This document shows, one piece after another, positions 1 through 7,603 of a stretch of DNA of 18,464 nt. Under the pieces are notes generated by a model. The model ran no database searches and was not told the origin of the DNA. It was given only the letters and a program-made list of their open reading frames with translations. Origin of the DNA: CAWEHQ01 sp051001995 (lineage in GTDB: Bacteria > Actinomycetota > Thermoleophilia > Solirubrobacterales > Thermoleophilaceae); assembly GCA_051001995.1 (NCBI GenBank), contig JBPCMT010000106.1, positions 1 to 18,464 of the forward strand. Direction: 5' to 3'. The stretch's first letter is position 1. The number at the start of each line of letters is the position of its first letter. The translations under genes were made by a program, and so were the position numbers.

Positions 1-75
1 CTCGAGGAGGTCCCGGGCGGACCGGAGGAGGGGACGCGCGCTGAAGCGCCGCGCGCGACGGAGGGGGCCGCCTGA
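1..75 (+). CDS. nuoJ: NADH-quinone oxidoreductase subunit J, C-terminal tail (partial)
   Basis: An open frame enters from the left edge and ends with TGA at 73-75. It encodes a short charged tail rich in Glu, Gly, Ala and Pro, with no membrane segment left in the window. The stop shares its last base with the ATG of nuoK (TGATG), the tight coupling typical of nuoJ-nuoK. The identity comes only from position: NuoJ precedes NuoK in complex I operons and often has a variable hydrophilic tail. The visible residues are not diagnostic. Confidence 0.6.
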   Translation, partial: LEEVPGGPEEGTRAEAPRATEGAA

Positions 76-374
76 TGGACGTCGCCTGGTTCGTCGTCCT
101 GTCGGCGTTCATCTTCTGCATCGGTGCGGCCGGGGTGATGAGCCGCCGCAGCCCGCTTGTCGTGCTGCTCTGCCTCGAGCTGATGCTGAACGCGGGGACC
201 CTCGCGCTGATCGCGTTCGCGCGCATGCACGGAACCGGCGACGGCCAGATCTTCGCCCTGATCGTGATGGTGGTGGCGGCCTGCGAGGTCGTCGTCGGGC
301 TCGGGCTGATCGTGTCGGTCTACCGCCGCCGGCTGCCGATCGACGTGGACAAGCTGTCCGAGCTGCGGGGCTGA
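75..374 (+). CDS. nuoK: NADH-quinone oxidoreductase subunit K
   Basis: This is a 99-residue, three-helix membrane subunit of complex I (the MrpC/ND4L homologue), in the membrane arm next to NuoJ and NuoN. The length matches the family. Two membrane-buried glutamates are present: E35 in a CLELMLNA context and E71 in an ACEVVVGLG context. They correspond to E36 and E72 of E. coli NuoK, which take part in proton transfer. The start codon overlaps the stop of the preceding frame by one base, and nuoL follows after 25 nt. The protein should help couple quinone reduction to proton pumping. The call is secure from motifs and operon order. Confidence 0.95.
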   Translation: MDVAWFVVLSAFIFCIGAAGVMSRRSPLVVLLCLELMLNAGTLALIAFARMHGTGDGQIFALIVMVVAACEVVVGLGLIVSVYRRRLPIDVDKLSELRG

Positions 375-399
375 GCAGGGCGATGGCCGGCCGGCGCGG

Positions 400-2409
400 A
401 TGAGCGCCACGACCTACGCCTGGCTGGTTCTGGCGTTCCCGCTCGCCGGGACGCTCGTGATCGCGCTCGGCTGGCGCGTCCTTCCCGGCCGCCTCGCCGG
501 CTGGCTCGGCAGCTTCGCGATCCTGCTCTCGTTCGCAGCCGGCGTGGGCGCGCTGCTCGAGCTGCTGGCGCTCCCCGCGGAGGAGCGCTCGCTGACCGCC
601 AGCGCCTTCGACTACGCGAGCACCGCCGGGCTCGACGCCGACCTCGGGATCCTCGTTGACCCGCTGTCGGTGTTCATGGTGCTGGTCGTCAGCGGCGTCT
701 CCTTCCTGATCCACCTCTACTCGGTCGCCTACATCGCCTCCGACGGCGGCTACGCGCGCTTCTTCTCCTACCTCAACTTCTTCGTCTTCTCGATGCTGCT
801 GCTGGTGCTGGCGGGGAACTTCGTGCTCCTGATCGTCGGCTGGGCGTTCGTGGGAGCCGCCTCGTACCTGCTGATCTCCTTCTGGTACCGGCGGATGACC
901 GCGACCGCCGCGGGCATCAAGGCGTTCGTGATCAACGTCGTCGGCGACGTCGGCCTCGTGCTCGCGACGTTCCTGCTGTTCCAGGCGACCGGCGCGCTCG
1001 ACTACGCGGGCGTCTTCACCGGCGCCGAGGAGGCGTTTGCGGAGAACGACGGGACGCTGGTTGCCGCCTGCCTGCTGCTCCTCGTCGGTGCCTTCGCCAA
1101 GTCCGCCCAGATCCCGCTTCACACCTGGCTCCCGGACGCGATGGAGGGCCCGACGCCGGTGTCGGCGCTGATCCACGCCGCCACGATGGTCACCGCCGGC
1201 GTCTACCTGATCGCGCGCACCCACCCCCTGTTCGAGCTGGCGCCGGCCGCCGCCGACGTGGCGGCGATCATCGGCACGCTGACGCTGGTGATGGCGGCGA
1301 CGATCGCGCTGGTCGTGACCGACCTCAAGCGGGTCATCGCGTACTCGACGATGTCGCAGATCGGCTACATGGTGCTCGGCGTCTCGGTGTTCGCCTACGG
1401 CGCCGGCCTCTTTCACCTGATGACGCACGCGTTCTTCAAGGCGCTGCTGTTCATGGGCGCCGGCTCGGTGATCGGCGCGATGGGCGGCGAGCAGTCGCTC
1501 GACCGTATGGGCGGCTTTCGCAAGGCGATGCCGTTTACGTTCGCCACGTTCACGCTCGGAGCTCTTGCGCTCGCCGGGGCCCCGCTCCTCTCCGGCTTCT
1601 TCTCGAAGGACGAGATCCTGGCGTTCACGATCGACCGTGGCGGCGGCTACGTGATCCTCGGCGTCGTCGGCTACGTGGCCGCCCTGATCACCGCCTTCTA
1701 CGCGTTCCGGATGGTGTTCCGCGTCTTCTTCGGCAAGGCGGCGCCGGAGGCGGCGGAGCTCGCGCGCGGCGGGATCCACCACGCCGACCCGCAGAACCCG
1801 GCCACCGGCGAGGTCGAGGACTCCGACGTCGGCTTCCCCGGTCCCGAGCACCACGTCGCCGAGCGCTCGGCGCCGATGGCCGCGGCCATGGCGCCGCTCG
1901 CCCTGCTGTCGGTGGTGGCCGGCCTCGTGGCGATACCCGGCGTCACCGACACGCTCGAGCACTTCCTCGAGCCGACGTTCGCCGACTCGCGGTTCATCGA
2001 CGTCCACCCCTCCGAGAGCGCCGAGTACATCGGGCTCGCGGTCGGAGGCGCGATCGGTCTGCTCGGGATCGCGATCGCCTATGTCCTGTACATGCGCCGG
2101 CCGGGCGTCACGCTCGCGCTGCGCGACAGACTTCGGCCCGTCCATTCCTTCCTCGCGCGAAAGTGGTACTTCGACGAGCTCCTCGACGCGCTGTTCGTGC
2201 GCCCGGCGGCGGGCTTCGGCCGCTTCGGGCGCACCGTCGTGGAGAGCGCGCTCGTCCAGGGCATCCTCGTGGGCGGGGCGAGCGGCGCGGTGCGCGCCGG
2301 CACCTCGTTTGCGCGGACGATCCAGTCCGGCTACCTACGCGCGTACGCGCTGCTCCTGTTCGTCGGCGTCAGCGGGCTGGCGCTCTACTTCCTGATCGCG
2401 TCGGCGTGA
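400..2409 (+). CDS. nuoL: NADH-quinone oxidoreductase subunit L (antiporter-like, distal proton pump)
   Basis: This 669-residue polytopic protein is the distal antiporter-like subunit of complex I (ND5/MrpA type). Visible hallmarks are K234 (FAKSAQIPLHTWLPDA) in the TM7 region, H259 (SALIHAATMV) in TM8, and K403-D404 (SGFFSKDEIL) in TM12. The C-terminus carries an extra hydrophobic segment after a long amphipathic stretch, as expected for the lateral helix. One feature is odd: the conserved TM5 glutamate (the GWEGVG motif, E144 in E. coli) is replaced. The local sequence is GWAFVGAASYLLISFWY, which puts A149 at that site. The protein is somewhat longer than the E. coli one (about 613 aa). The ATG at 400 is preferred because the upstream ATG at 383 is out of frame. 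nuoM follows after 18 nt. Confidence 0.96.
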   Translation: MSATTYAWLVLAFPLAGTLVIALGWRVLPGRLAGWLGSFAILLSFAAGVGALLELLALPAEERSLTASAFDYASTAGLDADLGILVDPLSVFMVLVVSGVSFLIHLYSVAYIASDGGYARFFSYLNFFVFSMLLLVLAGNFVLLIVGWAFVGAASYLLISFWYRRMTATAAGIKAFVINVVGDVGLVLATFLLFQATGALDYAGVFTGAEEAFAENDGTLVAACLLLLVGAFAKSAQIPLHTWLPDAMEGPTPVSALIHAATMVTAGVYLIARTHPLFELAPAAADVAAIIGTLTLVMAATIALVVTDLKRVIAYSTMSQIGYMVLGVSVFAYGAGLFHLMTHAFFKALLFMGAGSVIGAMGGEQSLDRMGGFRKAMPFTFATFTLGALALAGAPLLSGFFSKDEILAFTIDRGGGYVILGVVGYVAALITAFYAFRMVFRVFFGKAAPEAAELARGGIHHADPQNPATGEVEDSDVGFPGPEHHVAERSAPMAAAMAPLALLSVVAGLVAIPGVTDTLEHFLEPTFADSRFIDVHPSESAEYIGLAVGGAIGLLGIAIAYVLYMRRPGVTLALRDRLRPVHSFLARKWYFDELLDALFVRPAAGFGRFGRTVVESALVQGILVGGASGAVRAGTSFARTIQSGYLRAYALLLFVGVSGLALYFLIASA

Positions 2410-2427
2410 GGCTCTGAGGGCGGCAGC

Positions 2428-3966
2428 ATGCTGACGATCCACCTCTCGATCGTGATCTTCCTGCCGCTCGCGGCGGCGCTGCTCGCGGCCGTGCTGCCCG
2501 GGCGCGCCGGCCGGGCCGGCCGCTGGCTCGTGCTCGCGGGCACGGCCGGTTCGCTCGCCTACGCGGTCGCGATGATCGCGGACCTCGACGCGTCGAGTGC
2601 CGGGCTTCAGTACGTGACCGACATCGCCTGGATCTCCGAGCTCGGGATCCGCTACTCGCTGGGGGTGGACGGCCTGAGCCTGTTCATGGTCGCGCTCACC
2701 ACGCTCCTGTGGTTCTTCGCGACGCTCGCCGCCTGCCTGCGCGAGTGGGAGCATCCGCGGCTCTTCTTCTTCCAGCTCGCGCTGGCGGAGACAGCGGTGC
2801 TCGGTGTCTTTTGCGCACAGGATCTGGCGCTGTTCGTCCTCTTCTTCGACCTGACGCTGGTCCCGTTCTACTTCCTGGTCGGCGCTTGGGGCGAGCGCGA
2901 CCGAGTGCGCGCCACGACGAAGCTCATCATCTACACGCTCGTCGGCTCGTTGCTGATGCTCGCGGGCGCGGTTGCGCTGGGAGTGCTCGCCGCGCAGGAG
3001 AGCGGCGGCGAGCTGTCGTTCGCGCTCGCCGACCTGACCGAGCGCACGCTGCCGGAGGGAACGCAGCAGTGGATCTTCGTCCTGTTCGCGGCGGCCTTCC
3101 TCGTCAAGATGCCGGCGTTCCCGCTGCACGGCTGGATGCCGGACGCCTACCGAGCCGCGCCGATCCCGGTGCTCATCCTGCTCTCGGCGGTGTTGTCGAA
3201 GCTGGGCGCGTACGGGTTCCTGCGCGTCGTGCTGCCGATCCTCCCGGACGCCTCGCTGCACTTCCAGGAGATCGTGCTCGTGATCGCGGTGGTGTCGATC
3301 CTCTACGGGTCGGCGCTCGCCTTCAGCCAGGACGAGGCGCGGCTGGTGGTGGGCTACTCGTCGGTCGCCCAGCTCGGCTTCATCACGCTCGGGATCTTCT
3401 CCCTCGACGACCTCGGCGCCCAGGGCGCGGTGCTCCAGATGGTCAACCACGCGCTCGTGGTCGGCGCGCTGTTCCTCGTGATCGGCGTTCTGGCGCGGCG
3501 GACCGGCGGCTCGGAGTCGCTCGCTCAGATGGGCGGGATCGCGATGCGCGCGCCGGTGCTCGCGGCGCTGTTCCTGGTCGTGGGCTTCGCGACGCTCGCG
3601 ATGCCGGGCACGGCGAACTTCATCGGCGAGCTGCTGATCCTCTTCGGCGCCTTCGAGTCGAAGCTCGTCTTCGGGATCGTCGCGAGCGCCGGCGTGGCGC
3701 TGGCCGCCGTGTACATGATCCGCTTCTACCAGCGCGCGATGCACAACCGCATCGGGGAGCGCGTCGCGTCGCGCGACCTCGGCGTTCGCGAGCTCGCCGT
3801 CGTCGCGCCCCTCGTGCTCGTGATCGTCGCGCTCTCGGTCTACCCGCAGCTCGTGCTCGAGCGCACCGAGGCGGCGACCGTCGCCAAGGTCGAGCGGGCT
3901 CAGTCGCTCGCGCGCGGTGAGCCGCCGGCGGCGCCGACCGCGGCCGCGGAGGGGGCGTCGCCGTGA
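2428..3966 (+). CDS. nuoM: NADH-quinone oxidoreductase subunit M (antiporter-like)
   Basis: This 512-residue polytopic protein is the middle antiporter-like proton channel of complex I (ND4 family). Recognisable motifs are K227 (FLVKMPAFPLHGWMPDAY) in TM7, K258 (VLSKLGAYGFLR) in TM8 and E401 (ANFIGELLIL) in TM12. The TM5 acidic residue, normally Glu, is D141 here (FFDLTLVPFYFLVG). That is a conservative change which keeps a carboxylate. A GAGGG stretch upstream of the ATG can act as the ribosome binding site. The C-terminus ends in an Ala/Pro-rich tail. The stop overlaps the GTG of nuoN by 4 bases (GTGA), which suggests coupled translation. Confidence 0.96.
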   Translation: MLTIHLSIVIFLPLAAALLAAVLPGRAGRAGRWLVLAGTAGSLAYAVAMIADLDASSAGLQYVTDIAWISELGIRYSLGVDGLSLFMVALTTLLWFFATLAACLREWEHPRLFFFQLALAETAVLGVFCAQDLALFVLFFDLTLVPFYFLVGAWGERDRVRATTKLIIYTLVGSLLMLAGAVALGVLAAQESGGELSFALADLTERTLPEGTQQWIFVLFAAAFLVKMPAFPLHGWMPDAYRAAPIPVLILLSAVLSKLGAYGFLRVVLPILPDASLHFQEIVLVIAVVSILYGSALAFSQDEARLVVGYSSVAQLGFITLGIFSLDDLGAQGAVLQMVNHALVVGALFLVIGVLARRTGGSESLAQMGGIAMRAPVLAALFLVVGFATLAMPGTANFIGELLILFGAFESKLVFGIVASAGVALAAVYMIRFYQRAMHNRIGERVASRDLGVRELAVVAPLVLVIVALSVYPQLVLERTEAATVAKVERAQSLARGEPPAAPTAAAEGASP

Positions 3967-5507
3967 CGCCGGTGGCCCAGATCGAGGCGCCGGCGATCGA
4001 CTACCTCCAGCTCGCGCCGATCCTCGCGACGCTCGGCGGCTCGATCGTGGTGCTCATGGTCGGGCTTCTCCCCGGCCGCTTCGTGCAGCGCGCGTTGATG
4101 CCCGCGCTGACGCTGGTGTCCCTGTTCGCGGCGATCGCCTTCGCGGTGGCCATCTGGGAGCCTGGCGAGGTCGAGCCGATCGTCGAGGGGGCGCTGTCGA
4201 TGGACACGCTCGCGCTCGGGCTGTCGGTGCTCTTCTACTCCGCCGGGGTCTTCACGGTGCTGCTGTCGCTGCGCGCGCGAGCGGTCCGGGAGGCGGGCGC
4301 CGGCGAGTACCACTCGCTGCTGCTCGCGTCGATCACGGGTATGACCGTGCTCGCCGCCGCCGACAACCTCGTGACGGTGTTCGTGGGCTTCGAACTGCTG
4401 TCGATCCCGCTGTACGTCCTGTGCGGAAGCCGCGTACGCAGCGAGCCCTCGCTCGAGTCCGGCCTCAAGTACCTGGTGATCGGCTCGGTCGGCTCGGCGA
4501 CGCTGCTCTACGGCCTGGCGCTGATCTACGGCGCCACGGGCGCAACCGACTTTCCCGCGATCGCCGCCGCGCTCGAGGGTTCGGTCGGCGCCACCGATTC
4601 GCTATTCCTCACCGGCGTCGCGCTGTCGGCGACCGGGCTGGCGTTCAAGGCGTCGGTGGCGCCCTTCCACCAGTGGACTCCCGACGTCTACCAGGGCGCG
4701 CCGACCCCGATCACCGCGTTCATGGCGGTGGCGACGAAGGCCGCCGCGTTCGCGATCTTCCTGCGGCTCTTCCTCGACGCTCTCGCGCCGGCTCAACCCG
4801 ATTGGGCACCCGCGCTGGCGGCGCTCGCTTGGACGACGATCGTGATCGGCAACGTCGGCGCGATCGCGCAGAGCTCGCTCAAGCGGATGCTCGCGTGGTC
4901 CGGCGTCGGGCAGGCCGGCTACATGCTGGTCGGCGTGGTGGTCGGCACGCAGCTCGGCCTCCAGGCCACGGCCTTCTACCTGGCGGTCTACCTGCTGATG
5001 AACGTGGCGGCCTTCGCCGTGGTGATCGCGCGCGAGCGCCGGTCCGAGCACGGCGACGGAATTCGCTCGCTCGAGGGGCTCGGCGCCGCGAGCCCGTGGC
5101 TCGCCTGGCCGATGACGATCGCGATGCTGGCGCTGGCCGGGATCCCGCTGACGGCTGGCTTCTTCGGCAAGTTCTATCTGATCGAAGCGGCTGTCGAGGG
5201 CGGCTGGGAGTCGCTCGGCGTGGCGATCGTGATCGGCTCCATGCTGTCGCTCGTCTACTACCTGCGCGTGCTCGCCGTGATGTGGATGGGCCCGATCGAG
5301 ATCGAGCTGCCGGCGCCCGTCGGCCGCGTGGCGCGGCGGGTCAAGCCGGTCGGAGGCTGGTCGCCCGAGGCCGGCGCGCGGGCGCAGCCGGAGGTCAGCG
5401 CGGTGGCGATCGCGGCGGCCGCGGCGACGATCGTGCTGGGGATCGTGCCCGGGGTGCTGTTCGACGTCGCGGCTGACATCGGGCCGGTCTTCGGGGCGCT
5501 GCTTTAG
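3963..5507 (+). CDS. nuoN: NADH-quinone oxidoreductase subunit N (antiporter-like)
   Basis: This 514-residue polytopic membrane protein is the proximal antiporter-like subunit of complex I (ND2 family). Expected charged residues are all visible: E144 (FVGFELLSIPLYVL) in TM5, K229 (AFKASVAPFHQWTPDVY) in TM7, K259 (AVATKAAAFA) in TM8 and K403 (GFFGKFYLI) in TM12. Unlike the NuoL of this operon, it keeps the TM5 glutamate. The GTG start at 3963 lies within the nuoM stop, a 4-nt GTGA overlap. It is the last gene of the nuo operon. The next gene starts almost 290 nt later and has its own riboswitch leader. Confidence 0.96.
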   Translation: MTPVAQIEAPAIDYLQLAPILATLGGSIVVLMVGLLPGRFVQRALMPALTLVSLFAAIAFAVAIWEPGEVEPIVEGALSMDTLALGLSVLFYSAGVFTVLLSLRARAVREAGAGEYHSLLLASITGMTVLAAADNLVTVFVGFELLSIPLYVLCGSRVRSEPSLESGLKYLVIGSVGSATLLYGLALIYGATGATDFPAIAAALEGSVGATDSLFLTGVALSATGLAFKASVAPFHQWTPDVYQGAPTPITAFMAVATKAAAFAIFLRLFLDALAPAQPDWAPALAALAWTTIVIGNVGAIAQSSLKRMLAWSGVGQAGYMLVGVVVGTQLGLQATAFYLAVYLLMNVAAFAVVIARERRSEHGDGIRSLEGLGAASPWLAWPMTIAMLALAGIPLTAGFFGKFYLIEAAVEGGWESLGVAIVIGSMLSLVYYLRVLAVMWMGPIEIELPAPVGRVARRVKPVGGWSPEAGARAQPEVSAVAIAAAAATIVLGIVPGVLFDVAADIGPVFGALL

Positions 5508-5510
5508 GGC

Positions 5511-5526
5511 GCCGGGGGCTTCCGGC
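5511..5526 (+). terminator. Small hairpin after the nuo operon, possible terminator
   Basis: GCCGG at 5511-5515 can pair with CCGGC at 5522-5526 around a 6-nt loop, three bases after the nuoN stop. The stem is short and no T-run follows, so it may only be a weak end to the operon or chance in GC-rich DNA. Confidence 0.25.
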
Positions 5527-5621
5527 CTAGTCGCTTCCGTCACAAGGGATGGCCGCGGCGGCGTCGAAATGGATCGCGATGTCGCAACCACCGCAACTTT
5601 CCTTGCGCGATGGTTTATGTT

Positions 5622-5770
5622 GCCTGAGTCCTAAGCCGAATTCCCGCGCCGCCATGGACACGGGAAACGGGGGAACCAAGAGCGGCCTTCACGGCCGCAG
5701 GGGCGAATCGCCGCCGGAGCGCGGCGTAGCGCGATCTTTCAGCGCGAGCCCGTCAGCTCACCTCGTAGGC
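5622..5770 (+). promoter_or_regulatory. c-di-AMP riboswitch (ydaO/yuaA family) controlling the M23 endopeptidase
   Basis: The conserved blocks of the ydaO/yuaA aptamer appear in the right order. They are GCCTGAGTCCTAAGCCGAAT at 5622-5641, ACGGGAAACGGGGGAACCA at about 5660-5678, GGGCGAATCGCC at 5701-5712, GTAGCGCGAT at 5726-5735, and CCCGTCAGCTCACCTCGTAG at 5749-5768. GCCT at 5622-5625 can pair with AGGC at 5767-5770 to close P1. A GC-rich variable hairpin (GCGGCC/GGCCGC) lies at about 5682-5698. Family knowledge: this class senses cyclic di-AMP, usually turns expression off, and in actinobacteria precedes cell-wall hydrolase and ion/osmolyte genes. Here it precedes a secreted M23 peptidase. 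Only 11 nt separate P1 from the AAAGGAG Shine-Dalgarno sequence, leaving no room for a terminator. Control of ribosome access is therefore the more likely output, which is an inference. Confidence 0.93.
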
Positions 5771-5781
5771 ACGAGAAAGAC

Positions 5782-5788
5782 AAAGGAG
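5782..5788 (+). promoter_or_regulatory. Strong Shine-Dalgarno sequence for the M23 endopeptidase
   Basis: AAAGGAG lies 7 nt before the GTG at 5796 and fixes that start codon. It begins 11 nt after the riboswitch, so it is well placed to be occluded by the ligand-bound aptamer. Confidence 0.8.
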
Positions 5789-5795
5789 CGTTTAG

Positions 5796-7550
5796 GTGCC
5801 GCATTCCCATACGGATCTGGCCGTGGACGACCTGCCTCGGCGCGACCTCGCCTCGACCGACATCTGGGAGCGCTCGCTGACGCGGTCGCTCTACCGGCGT
5901 GAGCACGCCGCACTCGGGCGCAAGCAGCTGAGCCGCAAGAAGGGCGCGTCGGTGGCGATGAGCGCCGCGATGCTCGGAGCGACGGCTGCGCCGAGCGTGG
6001 TCGCGGCCCAGAGCCCGAGCGGCGGGGGCTCGACGAGCTCGGCGGCCGTGGAGCCGACCGCGCTCACCGAGCCGGGCGACAACATCATGCTCGAGCTCGG
6101 CGACAGCGGCCCCGCGGTGGCCGCCGTCCAGCGGGAGCTCGCGATCCAGGTCGATCCGGCCGTGGAGGTCGACGGCGTGTACGGCCCGCAGACGCAGGCC
6201 GGCGTCGTGGCGTTCCAGCGCGCCGAGGGCCTTCGCGTGGACGGCATCGTCGGTCCCAACACCTGGGCGGCGCTCTTCGACGGCCGCAACGTGGCTTTCG
6301 TCCCGTCGGCGCCGGCTCCTGAGGTCGCGGCGAGTCCAGAGCGTCCGACGGCGCCCACACGTCCGGCGTCGCTCACCACGGATGCCCGGCCGGCCGACTC
6401 CGGCGACTTCAACGGCGGCAACTACCTCGTGATGGTGCAGAATAAGCGCCCCTCCGGGCCCGCTGACGCCGGCGGCTCCGCGAGCGGCTCGGGAGCCTCA
6501 CCCGGCAACGGTTCGACAGCCGGCGGGAATTCGTCGCCCGGCGGAAACGGATCGACGCCAGTCGGGAACCCGTCCCCGGGTGGTCAGCCCTCACCGGGCG
6601 GGCAGCCGAGCAATGGCGGCTCGAACGGCGGCTCGGCCGGCGGCGTCACGGTCTGCGGTCTCGAGAAGCTGCGGTGGCCGACTGCGGGTCATTCGCTCAC
6701 CAGTACGTTCGGCGACGGCCGCAACCACGGCGGCATCGATATCTCGTACGCGGGCATCGACGGCGACCCCGTGCGGGCGGCCGCATGCGGCCAGATCAGC
6801 TTCGCCGGCGTCCAAGACGGCTACGGGAACATCGTGTGCATCAAGCACACCCCGCGGTTCGAGACGTGCTACGCGCACCTCTCGAGCATCAAGTTCGACT
6901 CGGGCTACGTGAAGACCGGTCAGATCATCGGCCGCGTTGGGAGCACCGGGGACTCGACCGGACCGCACCTCCATTTCGAGACGCGCGTGAGGGGCAACGC
7001 GCAGGATCCGCTGCCCTACCTGCGCGGCGACAAGAAGGTGCCCGGCAAGAACAAGCGCTACGAGCGCGAGCAGCGTCGTGAGCAGCGCGAGCGCGAGCAG
7101 CGCCGGGCCGAGCGCGAGCAGCAGGAGCAGGAGCAGGCCGGAAGCGGCGGCACCGAGGAGGCGGAGACGACCTCGAGCGAGAAGCCGCGACGTTCGGGCG
7201 AGGCGACCTACGCCACGCAGACCGAGCAGGCACCGGCTGAGTCCGAGGCATCGGCTCCCGCGGAGCCCGCCCCGGCGCCGGTCGAGGAGGCCCCCGCCCC
7301 GGTCGAGCCAGCGCCGGCGCCCGTCGAGGAGGCTCCGGCTCCGGTCGAGCCGGCGCCCGCCCCCGTCGAGGAGGCTCCGGCTCCGGTCGAGCCCGCTCCG
7401 GCTCCGGTCGAGCCGGCGCCTGTGGAGCCCGCTCCGGTCGAGCCCGCCCCCGTCGAGGAGGCTCCGGTCGCGGAAGCCCCCGTCGAGGCAGCGCCCGTCG
7501 AGGAGGCTCCGGTCGATCCCGCCACCGGCGAGGTCGTGCCGGCTCCGTAG
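5796..7550 (+). CDS. Secreted peptidoglycan-binding M23 family metallopeptidase
   Basis: A 584-residue secreted cell-wall hydrolase, presumably cutting peptide cross-links of peptidoglycan with Zn2+. In order: a long charged N-terminus (1-49); a hydrophobic signal segment (about 50-71, ending VVAAQS); a PG_binding_1 domain (about 97-160, with VDGVYGPQTQAGVVAFQ); a Gly/Ser/Asn/Pro-rich linker (about 210-283); and the M23/LytM domain (about 292-410). Zinc ligands are H311 and D315 (NHGGIDI) and H393 in GPHLHFE, with catalytic-type H361 (CYAHLSS). Four cysteines (287, 331, 348, 358) could form two disulfides outside the cell. After the domain come an Arg/Glu/Gln coiled-coil-like stretch (about 413-447) and a C-terminal Pro/Ala/Glu/Val repeat region (about 485-584). 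The start is set by AAAGGAG. The gene stands alone between a c-di-AMP riboswitch and a terminator. Confidence 0.93.
   Translation: MPHSHTDLAVDDLPRRDLASTDIWERSLTRSLYRREHAALGRKQLSRKKGASVAMSAAMLGATAAPSVVAAQSPSGGGSTSSAAVEPTALTEPGDNIMLELGDSGPAVAAVQRELAIQVDPAVEVDGVYGPQTQAGVVAFQRAEGLRVDGIVGPNTWAALFDGRNVAFVPSAPAPEVAASPERPTAPTRPASLTTDARPADSGDFNGGNYLVMVQNKRPSGPADAGGSASGSGASPGNGSTAGGNSSPGGNGSTPVGNPSPGGQPSPGGQPSNGGSNGGSAGGVTVCGLEKLRWPTAGHSLTSTFGDGRNHGGIDISYAGIDGDPVRAAACGQISFAGVQDGYGNIVCIKHTPRFETCYAHLSSIKFDSGYVKTGQIIGRVGSTGDSTGPHLHFETRVRGNAQDPLPYLRGDKKVPGKNKRYEREQRREQREREQRRAEREQQEQEQAGSGGTEEAETTSSEKPRRSGEATYATQTEQAPAESEASAPAEPAPAPVEEAPAPVEPAPAPVEEAPAPVEPAPAPVEEAPAPVEPAPAPVEPAPVEPAPVEPAPVEEAPVAEAPVEAAPVEEAPVDPATGEVVPAP
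7255..7520 (+). repeat. Degenerate tandem repeat encoding PAPVEEAPAPVE-type units
   Basis: Within the 3' end of the M23 gene, units of about 18-39 bp built on GAGGAGGCTCCGGCTCCGGT and GAGCCGGCGCCC are repeated many times. They encode a Pro-Ala-Pro-Val-Glu pattern. Such low-complexity acidic, proline-rich tails often span or bind the cell wall. The DNA repetition makes length variation by slippage or recombination likely. Confidence 0.85.
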
Positions 7551-7573
7551 GCGCAAGCGACACCGAGACAGTC

Positions 7574-7603
7574 ACGCGGGGGCGGATTTATCCGTCCCCG
7601 CGT
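7574..7603 (+). terminator. Strong intrinsic-type terminator after the M23 gene
   Basis: ACGCGGGGGCGGAT (7574-7587) pairs with ATCCGTCCCCGCGT (7590-7603), a 14-bp stem with a single G-T wobble and a TT-centred loop. It begins 24 nt after the M23 stop and is followed by CGTTTC, not a full T-tract, as is common for high-GC actinobacterial terminators. Confidence 0.85.

Noticed and set aside
109..2145. 678-aa open frame on the minus strand, antisense to nuoK/nuoL
   Set aside because: Low-complexity Arg/Glu/His/Asp-rich translation typical of the antisense of GC-rich membrane genes; no domain, and the opposite strand codes for certain nuo genes.
2335..3744. 469-aa open frame on the minus strand, antisense to nuoM
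   Set aside because: Same compositional shadow, with no recognisable motif.
3917..5476. 519-aa plus-strand frame overlapping nuoN
   Set aside because: Arg/Gly/Ala-rich out-of-phase reading of nuoN, whose own frame has all expected motifs.
5603..5621. Promoter with TTGCGC and TATGTT just before the riboswitch
   Set aside because: The spacing is far too short for a -35/-10 pair, and a start after TATGTT would cut off the 5' arm of P1, so I did not assign a promoter.
5549..5902. 117-aa plus-strand frame over the riboswitch
   Set aside because: It runs through conserved aptamer blocks and into the M23 gene in another phase; the bases are explained by the RNA element.
7208..7525. Minus-strand frame encoding Gly/Ala/Ser/Thr repeats, collagen- or antifreeze-like
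   Set aside because: It is the exact antisense of the PAPVE-coding repeats, with no promoter or ribosome site.
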